From Haloarcula pellucida (GTDB taxonomy: Archaea > Halobacteriota > Halobacteria > Halobacteriales > Haloarculaceae): DNA of 64,000 nt. Shown piece after piece: positions 1 to 8,627 of this stretch. The notes beneath the pieces are model-generated. The model was given only the letters and a program-made list of their open reading frames with translations. It was not told the DNA's origin and did no database searches. The stretch is taken from positions 972,262 through 1,036,261 of the forward strand of contig NZ_BMOU01000001.1 in assembly GCF_014647235.1 (NCBI RefSeq). Reading direction: 5' to 3'. Position 1 is the stretch's first letter; the number at the start of each line of letters is the position of its first letter. The position numbers and the translations under genes are program-made.

Positions 1-1119
1 TTCGCGGTGGCTGGTCACGTCACGACTCACGCAGACGACGCCGTCGAACTCGGACGCCGGACGCATCGCGACGGCCGTCTGGAACCGCCTGTCTCGACCC
101 TCGGTGTTCCGTATCGTCGTTTCGATGGTCGTCTGTGGTGTGTCTTCCGCGGCCAAGTTGAGGATGGCGCGGGAGAGCGCAGCGGCGTGTGTCCGTCCCA
201 GCACCGACCGGACGTGTTCGCCGGTCAGTTCGTCCGGAGCGCGGCCACAGAGTTCTGCGGTCGCCTCGTTCAACAGCGTAAACCGGAGGTCGGCGTCGAG
301 CGAGTATATCGGGTCGCTCGCCGCACGGACTATCTGTTCGTGCTGGCGGAGGTTCCGGGCTCGCTCGACTCGGTCGGTGATGTCCTGCTGGAAGCCGACG
401 AAGTGTGTCGGCCCCGAGCGACCGTACACCGGGGCTATCTCGACGTGGTTCCAGAACGGCGTGCCGTCCTTCCGGTAGTTTTGGAGTTCGACAGTAACGC
501 CCTCTCCTCGCTCTATGGCCTCGCGCATCTCCCGGACCGGGTCCGGGTCGGTGTCTGGCCCCTGCAAGAACCGGCAGTTCCGACCGAGTATCTCCGAGCG
601 GTCGTAGCCAGTCATCTCGACGAACGCGTCGTTGACGTACCGCAATGGCTGGTCGTCTCGGGCCGAAGCGATAGTGATGCCCGTAAGCGCGTCGTCCATC
701 GCTCGACGGAACAGCGCCAGATCTTCCGACTGGCGCCTGATACGCAGCAGCGACCCGAGACGGCCCCGGAACACCGCCTTCGACGTCGGCATCACCAGCA
801 CCTCGTCGACGGCCTCCGGTAGCGTCTGGACCGCGTGTTCGGGGACAGCGGCCCCGACCACCAGCAACACTGGGACGAACTTCGGGTCCGCGTCGGCCTT
901 CCGACGGGCGAGTTGGTCCTCGATTCGGGGATACGTCGCGGTATCGACCAGACAGACGTCGAACTGGGGGAGATCCGCCAGCGACGCCGGTGTCACCACC
1001 TCGTGGTCTTCGAGTCGGTCCGCGAGTAACTCCCGGTCCTCGTCGTTCTCGACGAGCAACGCCACCCGCACCGGCCCCCGGTCGAACGTCGCTGTGAGCG
1101 GGTGGTAGGTGGGGGGCAT
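1..1119 (-). CDS. LOV/PAS-domain sensor protein, truncated by the window start
   Basis: The frame is open from the ATG at 1117-1119 to base 1 (373 codons, C-terminus missing). Residues 1-125 look like a degenerate receiver domain. Residues about 135-260 form a PAS domain with the full LOV signature: GRNCRFLQ with Cys182, then NYRKDG, FWN and FVGFQQD. In LOV photoreceptors that Cys forms a photo-adduct with FMN and the Asn and Gln residues bind the flavin, so this is probably a blue-light or redox sensor. A second PAS domain follows from about 260. The output domain lies outside the window; a histidine kinase or a Bat-type DNA-binding domain would be usual. It is divergent from menA. Confidence 0.85.
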   Translation of the reverse strand, partial: MPPTYHPLTATFDRGPVRVALLVENDEDRELLADRLEDHEVVTPASLADLPQFDVCLVDTATYPRIEDQLARRKADADPKFVPVLLVVGAAVPEHAVQTLPEAVDEVLVMPTSKAVFRGRLGSLLRIRRQSEDLALFRRAMDDALTGITIASARDDQPLRYVNDAFVEMTGYDRSEILGRNCRFLQGPDTDPDPVREMREAIERGEGVTVELQNYRKDGTPFWNHVEIAPVYGRSGPTHFVGFQQDITDRVERARNLRQHEQIVRAASDPIYSLDADLRFTLLNEATAELCGRAPDELTGEHVRSVLGRTHAAALSRAILNLAAEDTPQTTIETTIRNTEGRDRRFQTAVAMRPASEFDGVVCVSRDVTSHRE

Positions 1120-1418
1120 CTGTTTGTTACTCGATCCGATTGGTCGGGGCCCCGGTCAGGCTACCGCGGCAGTCGCCGGATCGTTCACCGACCGTGATAC
1201 CGTATCGCCAGCGGGACAGTATCTCACCGAGGCTGGGGACGCCGGACGAGACGCAGTCGGTATCGGCGTCGGTCACACTTACGATACCGGGGCAGGCGGC
1301 AAAAGTGTAGCCATTTTGTAGCATTTGGTTGTCAATTTCTCCGGAGCACGATTCGAGGCGTCGGACGAGACGGTGTGAACCACAGTCGCTTTGAGGATAG
1401 CGTCCCGAGTTCGCGACA
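1120..1418. other. Intergenic region between divergent genes
   Basis: This 299-nt gap separates the start of the LOV/PAS gene from the start of menA and must hold both promoters. An A+T-richer patch around 1303-1340 is the only candidate core promoter area. I see no convincing TATA box at leaderless distance from either start, no RNA gene and no supported small ORF. Confidence 0.4.
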
Positions 1419-2378
1419 ATGAGTACAGCGACGGCCGACGTCTCGAAGCGGAAGGCGTGGCTGATGGCCGCCCGGCCACAGACGCTCCCCGCCGGGGCCG
1501 CCCCGGTCGTCGTCGGGACCGGACTCGCGGTCCACGCCGACGTCTTCGCACTGTTCCCGGCGCTTGCGGCGCTCGTCGGGGCCCTCCTCATACAGGTGGG
1601 GACGAACTTCGCGAACGACTACTACGACGCCATCAAAGGCGCCGACACGGACGAACGAGAGGGGTTCACCCGGGTGACGGCGGGCGGTCTCATCGAACCC
1701 GACGCGGTCAAGCGGGCGATGATACTGACGTACGGCCTCGCCGTCGTCGTCGGCGTCTCCCTCGTCGCCATCGGTGGCCTCCCCATCGTCGTCGTCGGTC
1801 TCTCGGGTATCGCCGCCGGCATCCTCTACACCGGCGGCCCGTTCCCCTACGGCTACCGCGGTCTGGGCGACTTGTTCGTCTTCCTCTACTTCGGCCTCGT
1901 CGCCGTCACCGGGACGTATTACGTGCAGGCGGTGTCGCGTATACCGGAGGTCGGCACGTTCCCGATGACCCTTCCCGACGGGAGTCTCACGGTGGCCGCA
2001 GTCGTCGCAAGTCTGCCCGCCGCCGGCCTTTCGACGGCCATTCTCGTGGTCAACAACGTCCGCGACCGGGAGACGGACATGGCCGCCGGCAAGAAGACCC
2101 TGGCCGTCTACATGGGCTATCGGTGGAGCCGCGTCGAGTTCCTCGCTCTCGTCGGCATGGCTTACGTCGTCCCGGTGGTCTTCGCCCTCGACCCGACCTA
2201 CGGACTGCCGGCACTGGCACCGCTGTTCTCGTTGCCACTGGCCGCGAAGACGGGGAAGACGGTCCTGACAAACACCGACGGAACCGCACTCAACCCGGCC
2301 CTAGAGCGAATCGGACAGACGCTGTTTCTCCACTCGCTCCTCTTTGCGGCCGGCCTCGCACTCCCGACGCTACTATGA
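1419..2378 (+). CDS. menA: 1,4-dihydroxy-2-naphthoate polyprenyltransferase (UbiA family)
   Basis: This 319-residue integral membrane protein attaches the prenyl chain to 1,4-dihydroxy-2-naphthoate, the membrane step of menaquinone synthesis. The first Asp-rich UbiA motif is NDYYD (about residues 66-70), followed by KGADTDER. The second is NNVRDRETD (about 209-217), followed by a Lys pair and a TLAVYMG stretch typical of MenA. Several hydrophobic helices surround these loops. The stop overlaps the menC start by 4 nt (ATGA, 2375-2378), so it begins a translationally coupled menA-menC-menE operon. Menaquinones are the normal haloarchaeal respiratory quinones. Confidence 0.95.
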   Translation: MSTATADVSKRKAWLMAARPQTLPAGAAPVVVGTGLAVHADVFALFPALAALVGALLIQVGTNFANDYYDAIKGADTDEREGFTRVTAGGLIEPDAVKRAMILTYGLAVVVGVSLVAIGGLPIVVVGLSGIAAGILYTGGPFPYGYRGLGDLFVFLYFGLVAVTGTYYVQAVSRIPEVGTFPMTLPDGSLTVAAVVASLPAAGLSTAILVVNNVRDRETDMAAGKKTLAVYMGYRWSRVEFLALVGMAYVVPVVFALDPTYGLPALAPLFSLPLAAKTGKTVLTNTDGTALNPALERIGQTLFLHSLLFAAGLALPTLL

Positions 2379-3421
2379 GGACGACCCCGTTCTCGCTCCG
2401 GTTGAAGCGGCCGCTTGCCACCGCCGACGGAACCATCGCCGAACGCGAGGGTGTCGTCGTCCGCTACGACCACCGCGGGGAGACGGGCGTCGGGGAATCG
2501 ACGCCGCTCCCGGGGTGGACGGAGTCGCTCGACGCGTGTCGCTCGGGATTGGCGGACGCCGCCGCGGCCGAAGCGGACGGCGGCCACACCGCCGCGATGC
2601 TGGCCCTCGACGCGGCGGCGGTGCCCGCTGCTCGTCACGGGTTCGCCACGGCACTGCTTGACGCCGACGCCCGCGCCGACGGAGTGCCGCTGTATCGGTG
2701 GTTCGACCCCGACAGGCGCTGCCAGTCCGTTCCAGTCAACGCCACCGTCGGGGACGGCCGACCACAGGAGACGGCCGACGCCGTCGCCGACGCCGTCGAC
2801 GCCGGCTTTGATTGCTGTAAGGTGAAAGTCGGTGCCAGACCGGTCGCTGACGACGTCGAGCGAATACGGGCGGTCAGGGACTGCGTCGGCGACGACGTGA
2901 CGCTCCGGGCCGACGCGAACGGCGCGTGGTCCCGGGACGAGGCCGAGACGGCCTTCGAGGAGTTAGCGTCGTTCGGCGTCGAGTACGTCGAACAGCCACT
3001 CGCTGCCGACGACATCGAAGGGCACGCGAGCCTTCGCGGCGGGTCGGTCGGCGTCGCGCTGGACGAGTCGCTGGTCGACCGGCGCGTCCACGCGATACTC
3101 GATGCGGACGCCGCCGACGTGTTGGTTCTCAAACCGATGGTACTGGGCGGCCCCGGAAACGCCCACACGCTGGCGATGCGGGCCCGCGAGCGGGGCGTCG
3201 ACCCCGTCGTCACGACGACCATCGACGGCGTCGTCGCCCGCCTCGCAGCGCTCCACGTCGCCGCCGCGATACCCGACGTGAGCGCGTGCGGCCTCGCCAC
3301 CGGCGACCGGTTGGCGACGGACCTCGCGCCCGACCCCGCGACGGTGTCCGACGGCCGGATGTCGGTCCCACAATCGGCCGGACTCGGCGTCGACCCCGCG
3401 GAGGTGGGTCCCGATGCGTGA
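2375..3421 (+). CDS. menC: o-succinylbenzoate synthase (enolase superfamily)
   Basis: The 348-residue product would dehydrate SHCHC to o-succinylbenzoate in menaquinone synthesis. It has the enolase/MR-superfamily pattern: KVK with Lys149 and Lys151, metal ligands Asp180 (RADANG), Glu206 (VEQPL) and Asp230 (ALDES), and Lys253 (LVLKPM). The ATG at 2375 overlaps the menA stop by 4 nt; the frame is open further upstream, but that part is antisense-like sequence inside menA. The 3' end overlaps menE by 8 nt. Dipeptide epimerases share the fold, but the men context fixes the call. Confidence 0.93.
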   Translation: MRTTPFSLRLKRPLATADGTIAEREGVVVRYDHRGETGVGESTPLPGWTESLDACRSGLADAAAAEADGGHTAAMLALDAAAVPAARHGFATALLDADARADGVPLYRWFDPDRRCQSVPVNATVGDGRPQETADAVADAVDAGFDCCKVKVGARPVADDVERIRAVRDCVGDDVTLRADANGAWSRDEAETAFEELASFGVEYVEQPLAADDIEGHASLRGGSVGVALDESLVDRRVHAILDADAADVLVLKPMVLGGPGNAHTLAMRARERGVDPVVTTTIDGVVARLAALHVAAAIPDVSACGLATGDRLATDLAPDPATVSDGRMSVPQSAGLGVDPAEVGPDA

Positions 3422-4895
3422 CCCGGTCGAGTGGCCGACTCGCGACTTGCTGACCCACAGAGTCCGGACGACGCCGGAGCGCATCGCGACGGTCGACGCC
3501 GATACGGGCGAGGCGACGACCTACCGCGAACTGGACGCCCGGGCGGGCGACGCGGCCGTGACGGTCGCCGAACTCTGTGCCACTCCCGGCGGTACAGTGG
3601 CGACGCTCGTGGACACCCGGCCCGCAGTCGGGCCGTTGCTGTTCGGCGCGATGCGGGTCGGTGCCACCCTCGCGCCGCTGAACGTCGACCTCGACCCGAG
3701 CAGCCTCTCTGCACAACTGACGACACTCGATGCCGACCTCCTCGTCTGTGAACGCGAGACGGAAGCACTGGCCGCTCGGGTCGCAGACTGTCCCGTGGTC
3801 TCCGTCGACGACCCGGAACGGACCGGCGTGAACGCCATGCAGTCGGACACTAGCGGAGTCGACCCGGTCGAAGTCGACCGCGATACGACGCAACTCGTCC
3901 TCTTCACCTCGGGGACGACGAGCGACCCGAAGGGCGTGCGACTGACCGTCGGCAACCTCGTCGCCAGCGCCACGGCCTCGGCGTTCCGCCTCGGCGTGAC
4001 GCCGTCGGACCGGTGGCTCGTCTGCCTGCCGACCTACCACATGGGCGGGCTGGCACCGTTCGTCCGGACCGCGCTCTACGGGTCGACGGTGGTCGTCCAG
4101 CGCGAGTTCGACCCGAGCGAGACGGCCCGCGTGCTGTCCGAGTGCGACGTGACCGGCGTCTCGCTCGTGCCGACGATGCTCCGACGGTTAGTCGACTCCG
4201 GGTGGACGCCCGCTTCCGAACTCCGGTTCGTGTTGCTCGGTGGCGGTCCGGCGAGTCCAGCGTTGATAGACCGCTGCCGCGAGCGCGGCGTCCCGGTCTG
4301 TCCGACCTACGGCATGACCGAAACCGCCTCCCAGATAGCTACTGCGCTCCCCGAGACGGCGTTCGATCATCGGGACACCGTCGGCCAGCCACTCGTCTGT
4401 ACCGACGTGACCGTCGTCGACGACGGCGACCCGGTCGGCCCCGGCGAGCGGGGCGAACTCGTCGTCGACGGACCGACGGTCACGCCGGGCTACCTCGACG
4501 CGGACCGGACCGAGGCGGCATTCGGCGAATACGGCTTCCACACGGGGGACATCGGCTACCGCGACGAGGACGGACGGCTGTGGGTCCTCGGCCGCGTGGA
4601 CGACCGCATCGTCACGGGCGGCGAAAACGTCGACGCCAGCGTCGTCGCCGACGCTATCAGGGACTGTCCGGGCGTCGAGGACGCCGCCGTCGTCGGCCTG
4701 GCCGACGAGGAGTGGGGCCAACGCGTCGCGGCGCTGGTGGTCGGCGACGTGACGGCCGAGCGCGTCAGCGACTACTGCCGAGACGAACTTGCACCCTACG
4801 AGGTGCCGAAGACGGTGGACGTGGTCGACGCGCTCCCACGGACGGCCTCAGGGACTGTGGACCGGGACGCGGTCCGGGCGTCGCTCGGGGACTGA
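3414..4895 (+). CDS. menE: o-succinylbenzoate-CoA ligase
   Basis: This 493-residue member of the ANL adenylate-forming family would activate o-succinylbenzoate to its CoA thioester. The P-loop-like AMP-binding motif LFTSGTTSDPKG lies near residues 163-174, YGMTET near 301, the HTGDIGYRDEDG core near 377 and the C-terminal GGENV hinge near 402. Length is normal for MenE. It overlaps menC by 8 nt and closes the menA-menC-menE unit. Other men genes (menF, menD, menB) are not in the window. Confidence 0.93.
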   Translation: MRDPVEWPTRDLLTHRVRTTPERIATVDADTGEATTYRELDARAGDAAVTVAELCATPGGTVATLVDTRPAVGPLLFGAMRVGATLAPLNVDLDPSSLSAQLTTLDADLLVCERETEALAARVADCPVVSVDDPERTGVNAMQSDTSGVDPVEVDRDTTQLVLFTSGTTSDPKGVRLTVGNLVASATASAFRLGVTPSDRWLVCLPTYHMGGLAPFVRTALYGSTVVVQREFDPSETARVLSECDVTGVSLVPTMLRRLVDSGWTPASELRFVLLGGGPASPALIDRCRERGVPVCPTYGMTETASQIATALPETAFDHRDTVGQPLVCTDVTVVDDGDPVGPGERGELVVDGPTVTPGYLDADRTEAAFGEYGFHTGDIGYRDEDGRLWVLGRVDDRIVTGGENVDASVVADAIRDCPGVEDAAVVGLADEEWGQRVAALVVGDVTAERVSDYCRDELAPYEVPKTVDVVDALPRTASGTVDRDAVRASLGD

Positions 4896-4945
4896 ATGCG
4901 AACGGTAGCGAGAAGAGTTATCATTTCACGAGTAGTGTATGAAAT

Positions 4946-5203
4946 ATGGACATACGAGATGCAATATACACGCTGCTCAACGTCGTCGTGATACTGGTGG
5001 GAGCGTTCGTCGTGGGCGGCAATATCCTGGCAGTCACCGGCGGATCCGGCGGGACAGCCCCCGCGTCGCCGGACAGACTCGGCGTCGGTAGCGTGAGCCA
5101 CTCACCAGACTGGGGCCTCTTCGCGCTGGCGACGCTCGTCGCCGTCGGACTCCTCGTCATGGCGGCGAAAAACCTTCACACCCTCCACTCCCGTTCTGGA
5201 TAG
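4946..5203 (+). CDS. Small two-helix membrane protein
   Basis: This 85-residue protein has two hydrophobic segments (about 8-31 and 58-72) joined by a Gly/Pro/Ser-rich loop, and a short basic tail. I recognise no catalytic motif and cannot assign a function. It lies 50 nt after menE on the same strand. An A+T-rich stretch at 4918-4945 could be its own promoter. A similar architecture recurs in the window at 19081-19308 and 29222-29407. Confidence 0.7.
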   Translation: MDIRDAIYTLLNVVVILVGAFVVGGNILAVTGGSGGTAPASPDRLGVGSVSHSPDWGLFALATLVAVGLLVMAAKNLHTLHSRSG

Positions 5204-5563
5204 CGTCGGTCTTTCCGCAACCGATTCTGAGATAATCAGCCCACTGGATTGAAAAAAATCGTCCGCCCAGTTCAATCCGTTACCAAAGGTATCGATCGTA
5301 GGTCTGGTCCGCGTAGGCGTCGATCTCGCACCCGACAGTCTCACTCGACATACACCCCAGGTCTGTGACACACCCGTCGAATTGTCCGGCTGAACTAAAG
5401 TGGACCACGTCGAGGTCCTTGTTGTGATTCTTTCGAACTCGAAGGACGCCTCAACTGCGTTGCGCACTTCAGCCTGGTTCTCCGGGTCGAAGGGTGGTGA
5501 TGTGTGGAGATATGCGCCGCAGCCGGCACAGCCGTTTTGACCTTCGATGGCCTATCCCTGAGC
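5204..5563. other. Gene-free region with an inverted repeat
   Basis: No supported gene lies in this 360-nt stretch. It has lower G+C than its neighbours, including a run of seven A at 5252-5258. The clearest structure is a perfect 8-bp inverted repeat, GGATTGAA (5246-5253) and TTCAATCC (5271-5278), with a 17-nt spacer. It may be a regulator site or the end of a transcript from the upstream gene. A 121-codon minus frame crossing it also runs through the real gene at 4946-5203, so I do not call it. Confidence 0.4.
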
Positions 5564-6301
5564 GTGTGTACGATAGTCCTCGCGTGGCAGGTGTTCGAGG
5601 GAACGCCCGTGGCCTTCGCGGCCAACCGTGACGAACGCGTCGACCGCCCCTCGGAACCGCCGGCAGTCCGACACTGGGGGGCCCGCGTCGTCGCGCCAGC
5701 CGACTCAGAAGCCAACGGTACGTGGGAAGGCTACAACGAACACGGCCTCTTGGCGGCCGTCACCAACCGCTGGGTCGACGCCGACCTCGCCGGTGAGCGC
5801 TCCCGCGGCCTGCTGGTCCGGGACTGTCTGGGCCACGAGACGGCCGAGGACGCCGCCCGCGCCGTCGAGCGGGCCACCCGCGAGGCGGAGTACGACGGCT
5901 TCAACCTCCTGCTGGCCGACGAGAACGCCGCCCTCTTGCTGGAGTGGGACGGGCAACTCGCGGTGCGGAACTTCCAGCCCGGCGTCCACGTGGTCGTCAA
6001 CGTCGGCGCCGACGGCGACTACCGTATCCCGGGCCACCGTCCCGACGTGGGCGAACAGCAGGCCGTCAACGCCGACCGCCTCCGTGAGGCGATACAGGTC
6101 GACCCCGGCGAGGGCCTCGACGACTGGCTGGACCGCACGAGCGAGACCATCGCGGACCACGACTACGGCGTCTGCGTCCACGGCGACGGCTTCGGTACCC
6201 GCTCGTCGTCGCTCATCGCGCTAGGGGAGCACCGCCGCTACGAGTTCGCGGCGGGGCCGCCCTGCACCACCGAGTACCACCCGGTCGAAGGCCAGATTTA
6301 A
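5564..6301 (+). CDS. NRDE/TANGO2 family protein
   Basis: I place the start at GTG 5564 because that gives the family N-terminus MCTIVLAW with Cys2, followed by the eponymous NRDE tetrapeptide in AANRDERVDRP. The 245-residue length fits. NRDE proteins resemble Ntn hydrolases with a near-terminal Cys. Eukaryotic TANGO2 is linked to haem and lipid handling, but the archaeal role is unknown. An in-frame ATG at 5504 would add 20 residues with no family similarity. It lies 28 nt before a winged-helix gene and may be cotranscribed with it. Confidence 0.85.
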   Translation: MCTIVLAWQVFEGTPVAFAANRDERVDRPSEPPAVRHWGARVVAPADSEANGTWEGYNEHGLLAAVTNRWVDADLAGERSRGLLVRDCLGHETAEDAARAVERATREAEYDGFNLLLADENAALLLEWDGQLAVRNFQPGVHVVVNVGADGDYRIPGHRPDVGEQQAVNADRLREAIQVDPGEGLDDWLDRTSETIADHDYGVCVHGDGFGTRSSSLIALGEHRRYEFAAGPPCTTEYHPVEGQI

Positions 6302-6329
6302 GCGCCCGACCGTCGGTGTTGGTAACATA

Positions 6330-6680
6330 ATGAGTTCGGCAGCGTCGGAGGCGGACCTCTCTGAGGACGAGCGAGCCGGGTTAGAACTCATCCGCGAGTC
6401 CGGCGGTATCCATCAGAGCGACTTCTGGAAGGAGTTAGACGTCTCCTCCCGGAAGGGTAGTCGTATCGTCGAATCCCTCTTCGAGAAGGGGCTCATCCAG
6501 CGCGAGGAGACGGTCTACGAGGGCCACAACACGTACCATCTCACGCCCGCGGCCCGCGACCTCGACTTCTCGCTGCTGATGGCCGGCGACCAGTTGTCGC
6601 CGTTCATCGGCGACGAGGAGGTCGACCCACACGACGACGCCTTCTCCCAGTGGGTCATGAACCTCGCGTACCAGAACTGA
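6330..6680 (+). CDS. Winged-helix transcription regulator
   Basis: The 116-residue protein begins with an acidic stretch and then has a MarR/Lrp-like winged helix (about residues 12-75): GGIHQSDFWKEL, a recognition helix SSRKGSRIVESLFEKGLIQRE, and a wing ending HLTPAARDL. The remaining 40 residues are acidic and end in an aromatic helix. Its target is unknown. It follows the NRDE gene by 28 nt on the same strand and precedes a convergent gene cluster. Confidence 0.75.
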   Translation: MSSAASEADLSEDERAGLELIRESGGIHQSDFWKELDVSSRKGSRIVESLFEKGLIQREETVYEGHNTYHLTPAARDLDFSLLMAGDQLSPFIGDEEVDPHDDAFSQWVMNLAYQN

Positions 6681-6767
6681 CCGGCCGGTTCCCGTTTTCC
6701 TCGGTACACGAGACCACAGGCCGAGCAGCGGCTATCCGAACGGTGAAAGAGAGAAACGCCGCCGCGA

Positions 6768-7187
6768 CTACTCTTCGAGTGCGTCGGCGATGCGGTCCAG
6801 CGAGCGCCGAACGTCGTGGACCTCGTCGCGGAGCTTCCGGATTTCGCGGGTGAGTTCCTCGTTGTCGCTCCCGCTCTCTTCCTCGCGGCCGCGTCCGGGC
6901 GGCCCGCCGCCCATGCCGCCGGGGCCGCCTGGGCCGCCGCCCATCATGCCGCCCATCATCTGTGCGAAGGGGTTGCCCCCGCCGCCCATGCCGCCGGGGC
7001 CGCCGCCACCGCCCATCATCTCTTCCATGCGCTCTTCGCGGCTCATCTCGCCCTCTTCGCCTTCTTCGCGCTCCTCGGCGCGCTTCTGACGTATCTCCTC
7101 GACGCGCTCGCGGAAGGACTTCTCTTCGTCGCCGTTCTCGCTCGATTCGGCCGCCTCGTCGGCGTTCTCGGGTTCGTCGTCTGCCAT
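6768..7187 (-). CDS. Met/Gly-rich protein flanked by charged helices
   Basis: The start is the ATG at 7185-7187 (139 residues); longer frames overlap the next gene. Three parts are visible. An acidic, then highly charged helix (about 1-55) contains KSFRERVEEIRQKRAEEREE and ERMEEMM. A low-complexity core (about 56-100) is made almost only of Gly, Met, Pro, Asn and Gln. A C-terminal coiled coil (about 110-139) has heptad-like ELTREIRKLRDEVHDVRRSL. The Met clusters could bind soft metals or promote self-association, but no function is established. It is last in a minus-strand series 8591-6768. Confidence 0.75.
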   Translation of the reverse strand: MADDEPENADEAAESSENGDEEKSFRERVEEIRQKRAEEREEGEEGEMSREERMEEMMGGGGGPGGMGGGGNPFAQMMGGMMGGGPGGPGGMGGGPPGRGREEESGSDNEELTREIRKLRDEVHDVRRSLDRIADALEE

Positions 7188-7227
7188 GCCTCCGGGTTCG
7201 GCTGGGCCGCTGAAAAGGGTTGTCGTG

Positions 7228-7551
7228 TCAGGCCAGCCGGCGCACGAGCGCCGAGAGGCCGATACCACAGCCCAGCAGGACGACGAGGTTGAATCCCGCC
7301 ATGAACAGCGGTCGGTACCGGTGGGTGACGAACGTATCGACGGCCGCCGACACCGAAAAGTAGAACCGCAACGTGGCGATGAGGGCGACGACGACGAGGA
7401 CGGTCAGCGCCGCCCACTCGAGATACTCGACGGCGGAGCGACTCTCGTCGTCCGACGGATTTCGGTTCTCGGGCGACCCAGGGGGTGCAGAGGGGCCGCC
7501 CCGTTTCTGGTCGGTCGGTGCGGTCGATTCGGTGGTGGGTTCCTCGGTCAT
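7228..7551 (-). CDS. Two-helix membrane protein with a disordered N-terminus
   Basis: The 107-residue product has an N-terminal 38-residue Thr/Pro/Ser/Asp-rich tail, then two transmembrane segments (about 46-66 and 82-101). The ATG overlaps the upstream PGF-CTERM gene's stop by 4 nt (7548-7551), which implies translational coupling. Length and topology suggest a membrane partner of that surface protein, but this is inference. I do not recognise a named family. Confidence 0.7.
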   Translation of the reverse strand: MTEEPTTESTAPTDQKRGGPSAPPGSPENRNPSDDESRSAVEYLEWAALTVLVVVALIATLRFYFSVSAAVDTFVTHRYRPLFMAGFNLVVLLGCGIGLSALVRRLA

Positions 7552-8591
7552 GCGTGTCTCCGTGCGAGTCCGAGCGTCGCGACGACGAGTGCAACCAGCG
7601 CGGCGAGTGCGGTGAATCCGGGACCGCCCCCGCCGACAGTCGTCTGCTCGTGTGTTTCTTCCATTCGCGGTTCCTCTGTCGCGGCCTCTTCGAAGTCGCC
7701 GGAGTCGAACCCGACGTCGCGGCGCGTCTCGTTTTCGGTCAGCGTCTCCTGCGGGTCGAGGTTCGCGGGTGCGCTCTCCGTGGCGACGATGACGCCGTCC
7801 GACTGGAGGATGCCGTCCAACCAGTAGTTGTAGCCGTCGGGGACGGTCAACTCCGTACTGACCGTCCGAGTCCGGCCGGGGCGAATCTGCCCCACTTCGA
7901 GCGCCGACGCGTCGGCGACGACGTTCGACTCCGCCTGCCGGGCGCGCATCCGGAGCGAGAGGCCGCCGGCCGAATCGTCGCCGCTGTTGGTGAGATACGC
8001 CGTCACGTTCAGCGTCGTCTCGTTGTTCTCGACGTCGGCGATACGGTACGAGATGGCCCGGAGCGGCGTGTTGGTGTTCTCGAACCGATGGAACGAGACC
8101 GTCGAGCGAGCGTACGCCGGCGTCAGGGCGTCGACGTTCCTGACCATCCGCCGCTGGACGGATACGCGGCGGCCGTCCTCGTACACTGTCGTCTCGATAC
8201 GGTAGTCGCCGTCTCGTTCGACGGTGAGGTTCCGTGTGAAGGAGACGTCTCGGTCGCCGCTGACGTTACCGAGTGACTGTCGTTCCGTCGTCGCTACCAG
8301 TCCGGTGTCGGCGTCGATAGCCCGCGTCACGACGGTGACGTTCTCGGCCGCCCCACCTCGGTGTTCGAGGCTGGACGTGAGCGAGAGCGTCACCGTCTCG
8401 CCGGAGACGTCGGGGGCATCGACGTAGGACTCTCGGAGGTCGAGGTGACTCGGACGGACGTCCTCGGTGGGTTCCGAGAGGATGCCGGGGACCGCTGTCG
8501 CACTGGCGACCATCGTCAGCGTGAGGAGGGCGATGGCCCCAGCGAGTAGTACTTCGCGTCGCACGAGTGTAAGCGCGACACCGCCCGGCAT
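7548..8591 (-). CDS. Exported PGF-CTERM surface protein
   Basis: The 347-residue protein has a signal peptide (basic start, hydrophobic core about 12-35), then a Thr/Val/Asp-rich ectodomain of repeated beta-type segments such as TVTLSLTSSLEHRGG. The C-terminus is the tripartite archaeosortase signal: GPGF, a hydrophobic helix and a basic end (RRHA). In haloarchaea ArtA cleaves at PGF and the protein is lipid-anchored. The ectodomain looks like a haloarchaeal DUF7490-type domain, though I recall that name rather than prove it. It is coupled to the small membrane protein by a 4-nt overlap. Confidence 0.85.
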   Translation of the reverse strand: MPGGVALTLVRREVLLAGAIALLTLTMVASATAVPGILSEPTEDVRPSHLDLRESYVDAPDVSGETVTLSLTSSLEHRGGAAENVTVVTRAIDADTGLVATTERQSLGNVSGDRDVSFTRNLTVERDGDYRIETTVYEDGRRVSVQRRMVRNVDALTPAYARSTVSFHRFENTNTPLRAISYRIADVENNETTLNVTAYLTNSGDDSAGGLSLRMRARQAESNVVADASALEVGQIRPGRTRTVSTELTVPDGYNYWLDGILQSDGVIVATESAPANLDPQETLTENETRRDVGFDSGDFEEAATEEPRMEETHEQTTVGGGGPGFTALAALVALVVATLGLARRHA

Positions 8592-8627
8592 ATGTTTTGT
8601 GTATGACTCTACGGGCGCGGATTGAAC

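Noticed and set aside
5102-5467. 121-codon minus frame
   Set aside because: It overlaps the real membrane-protein gene at 4946-5203 and shows no recognised domain.
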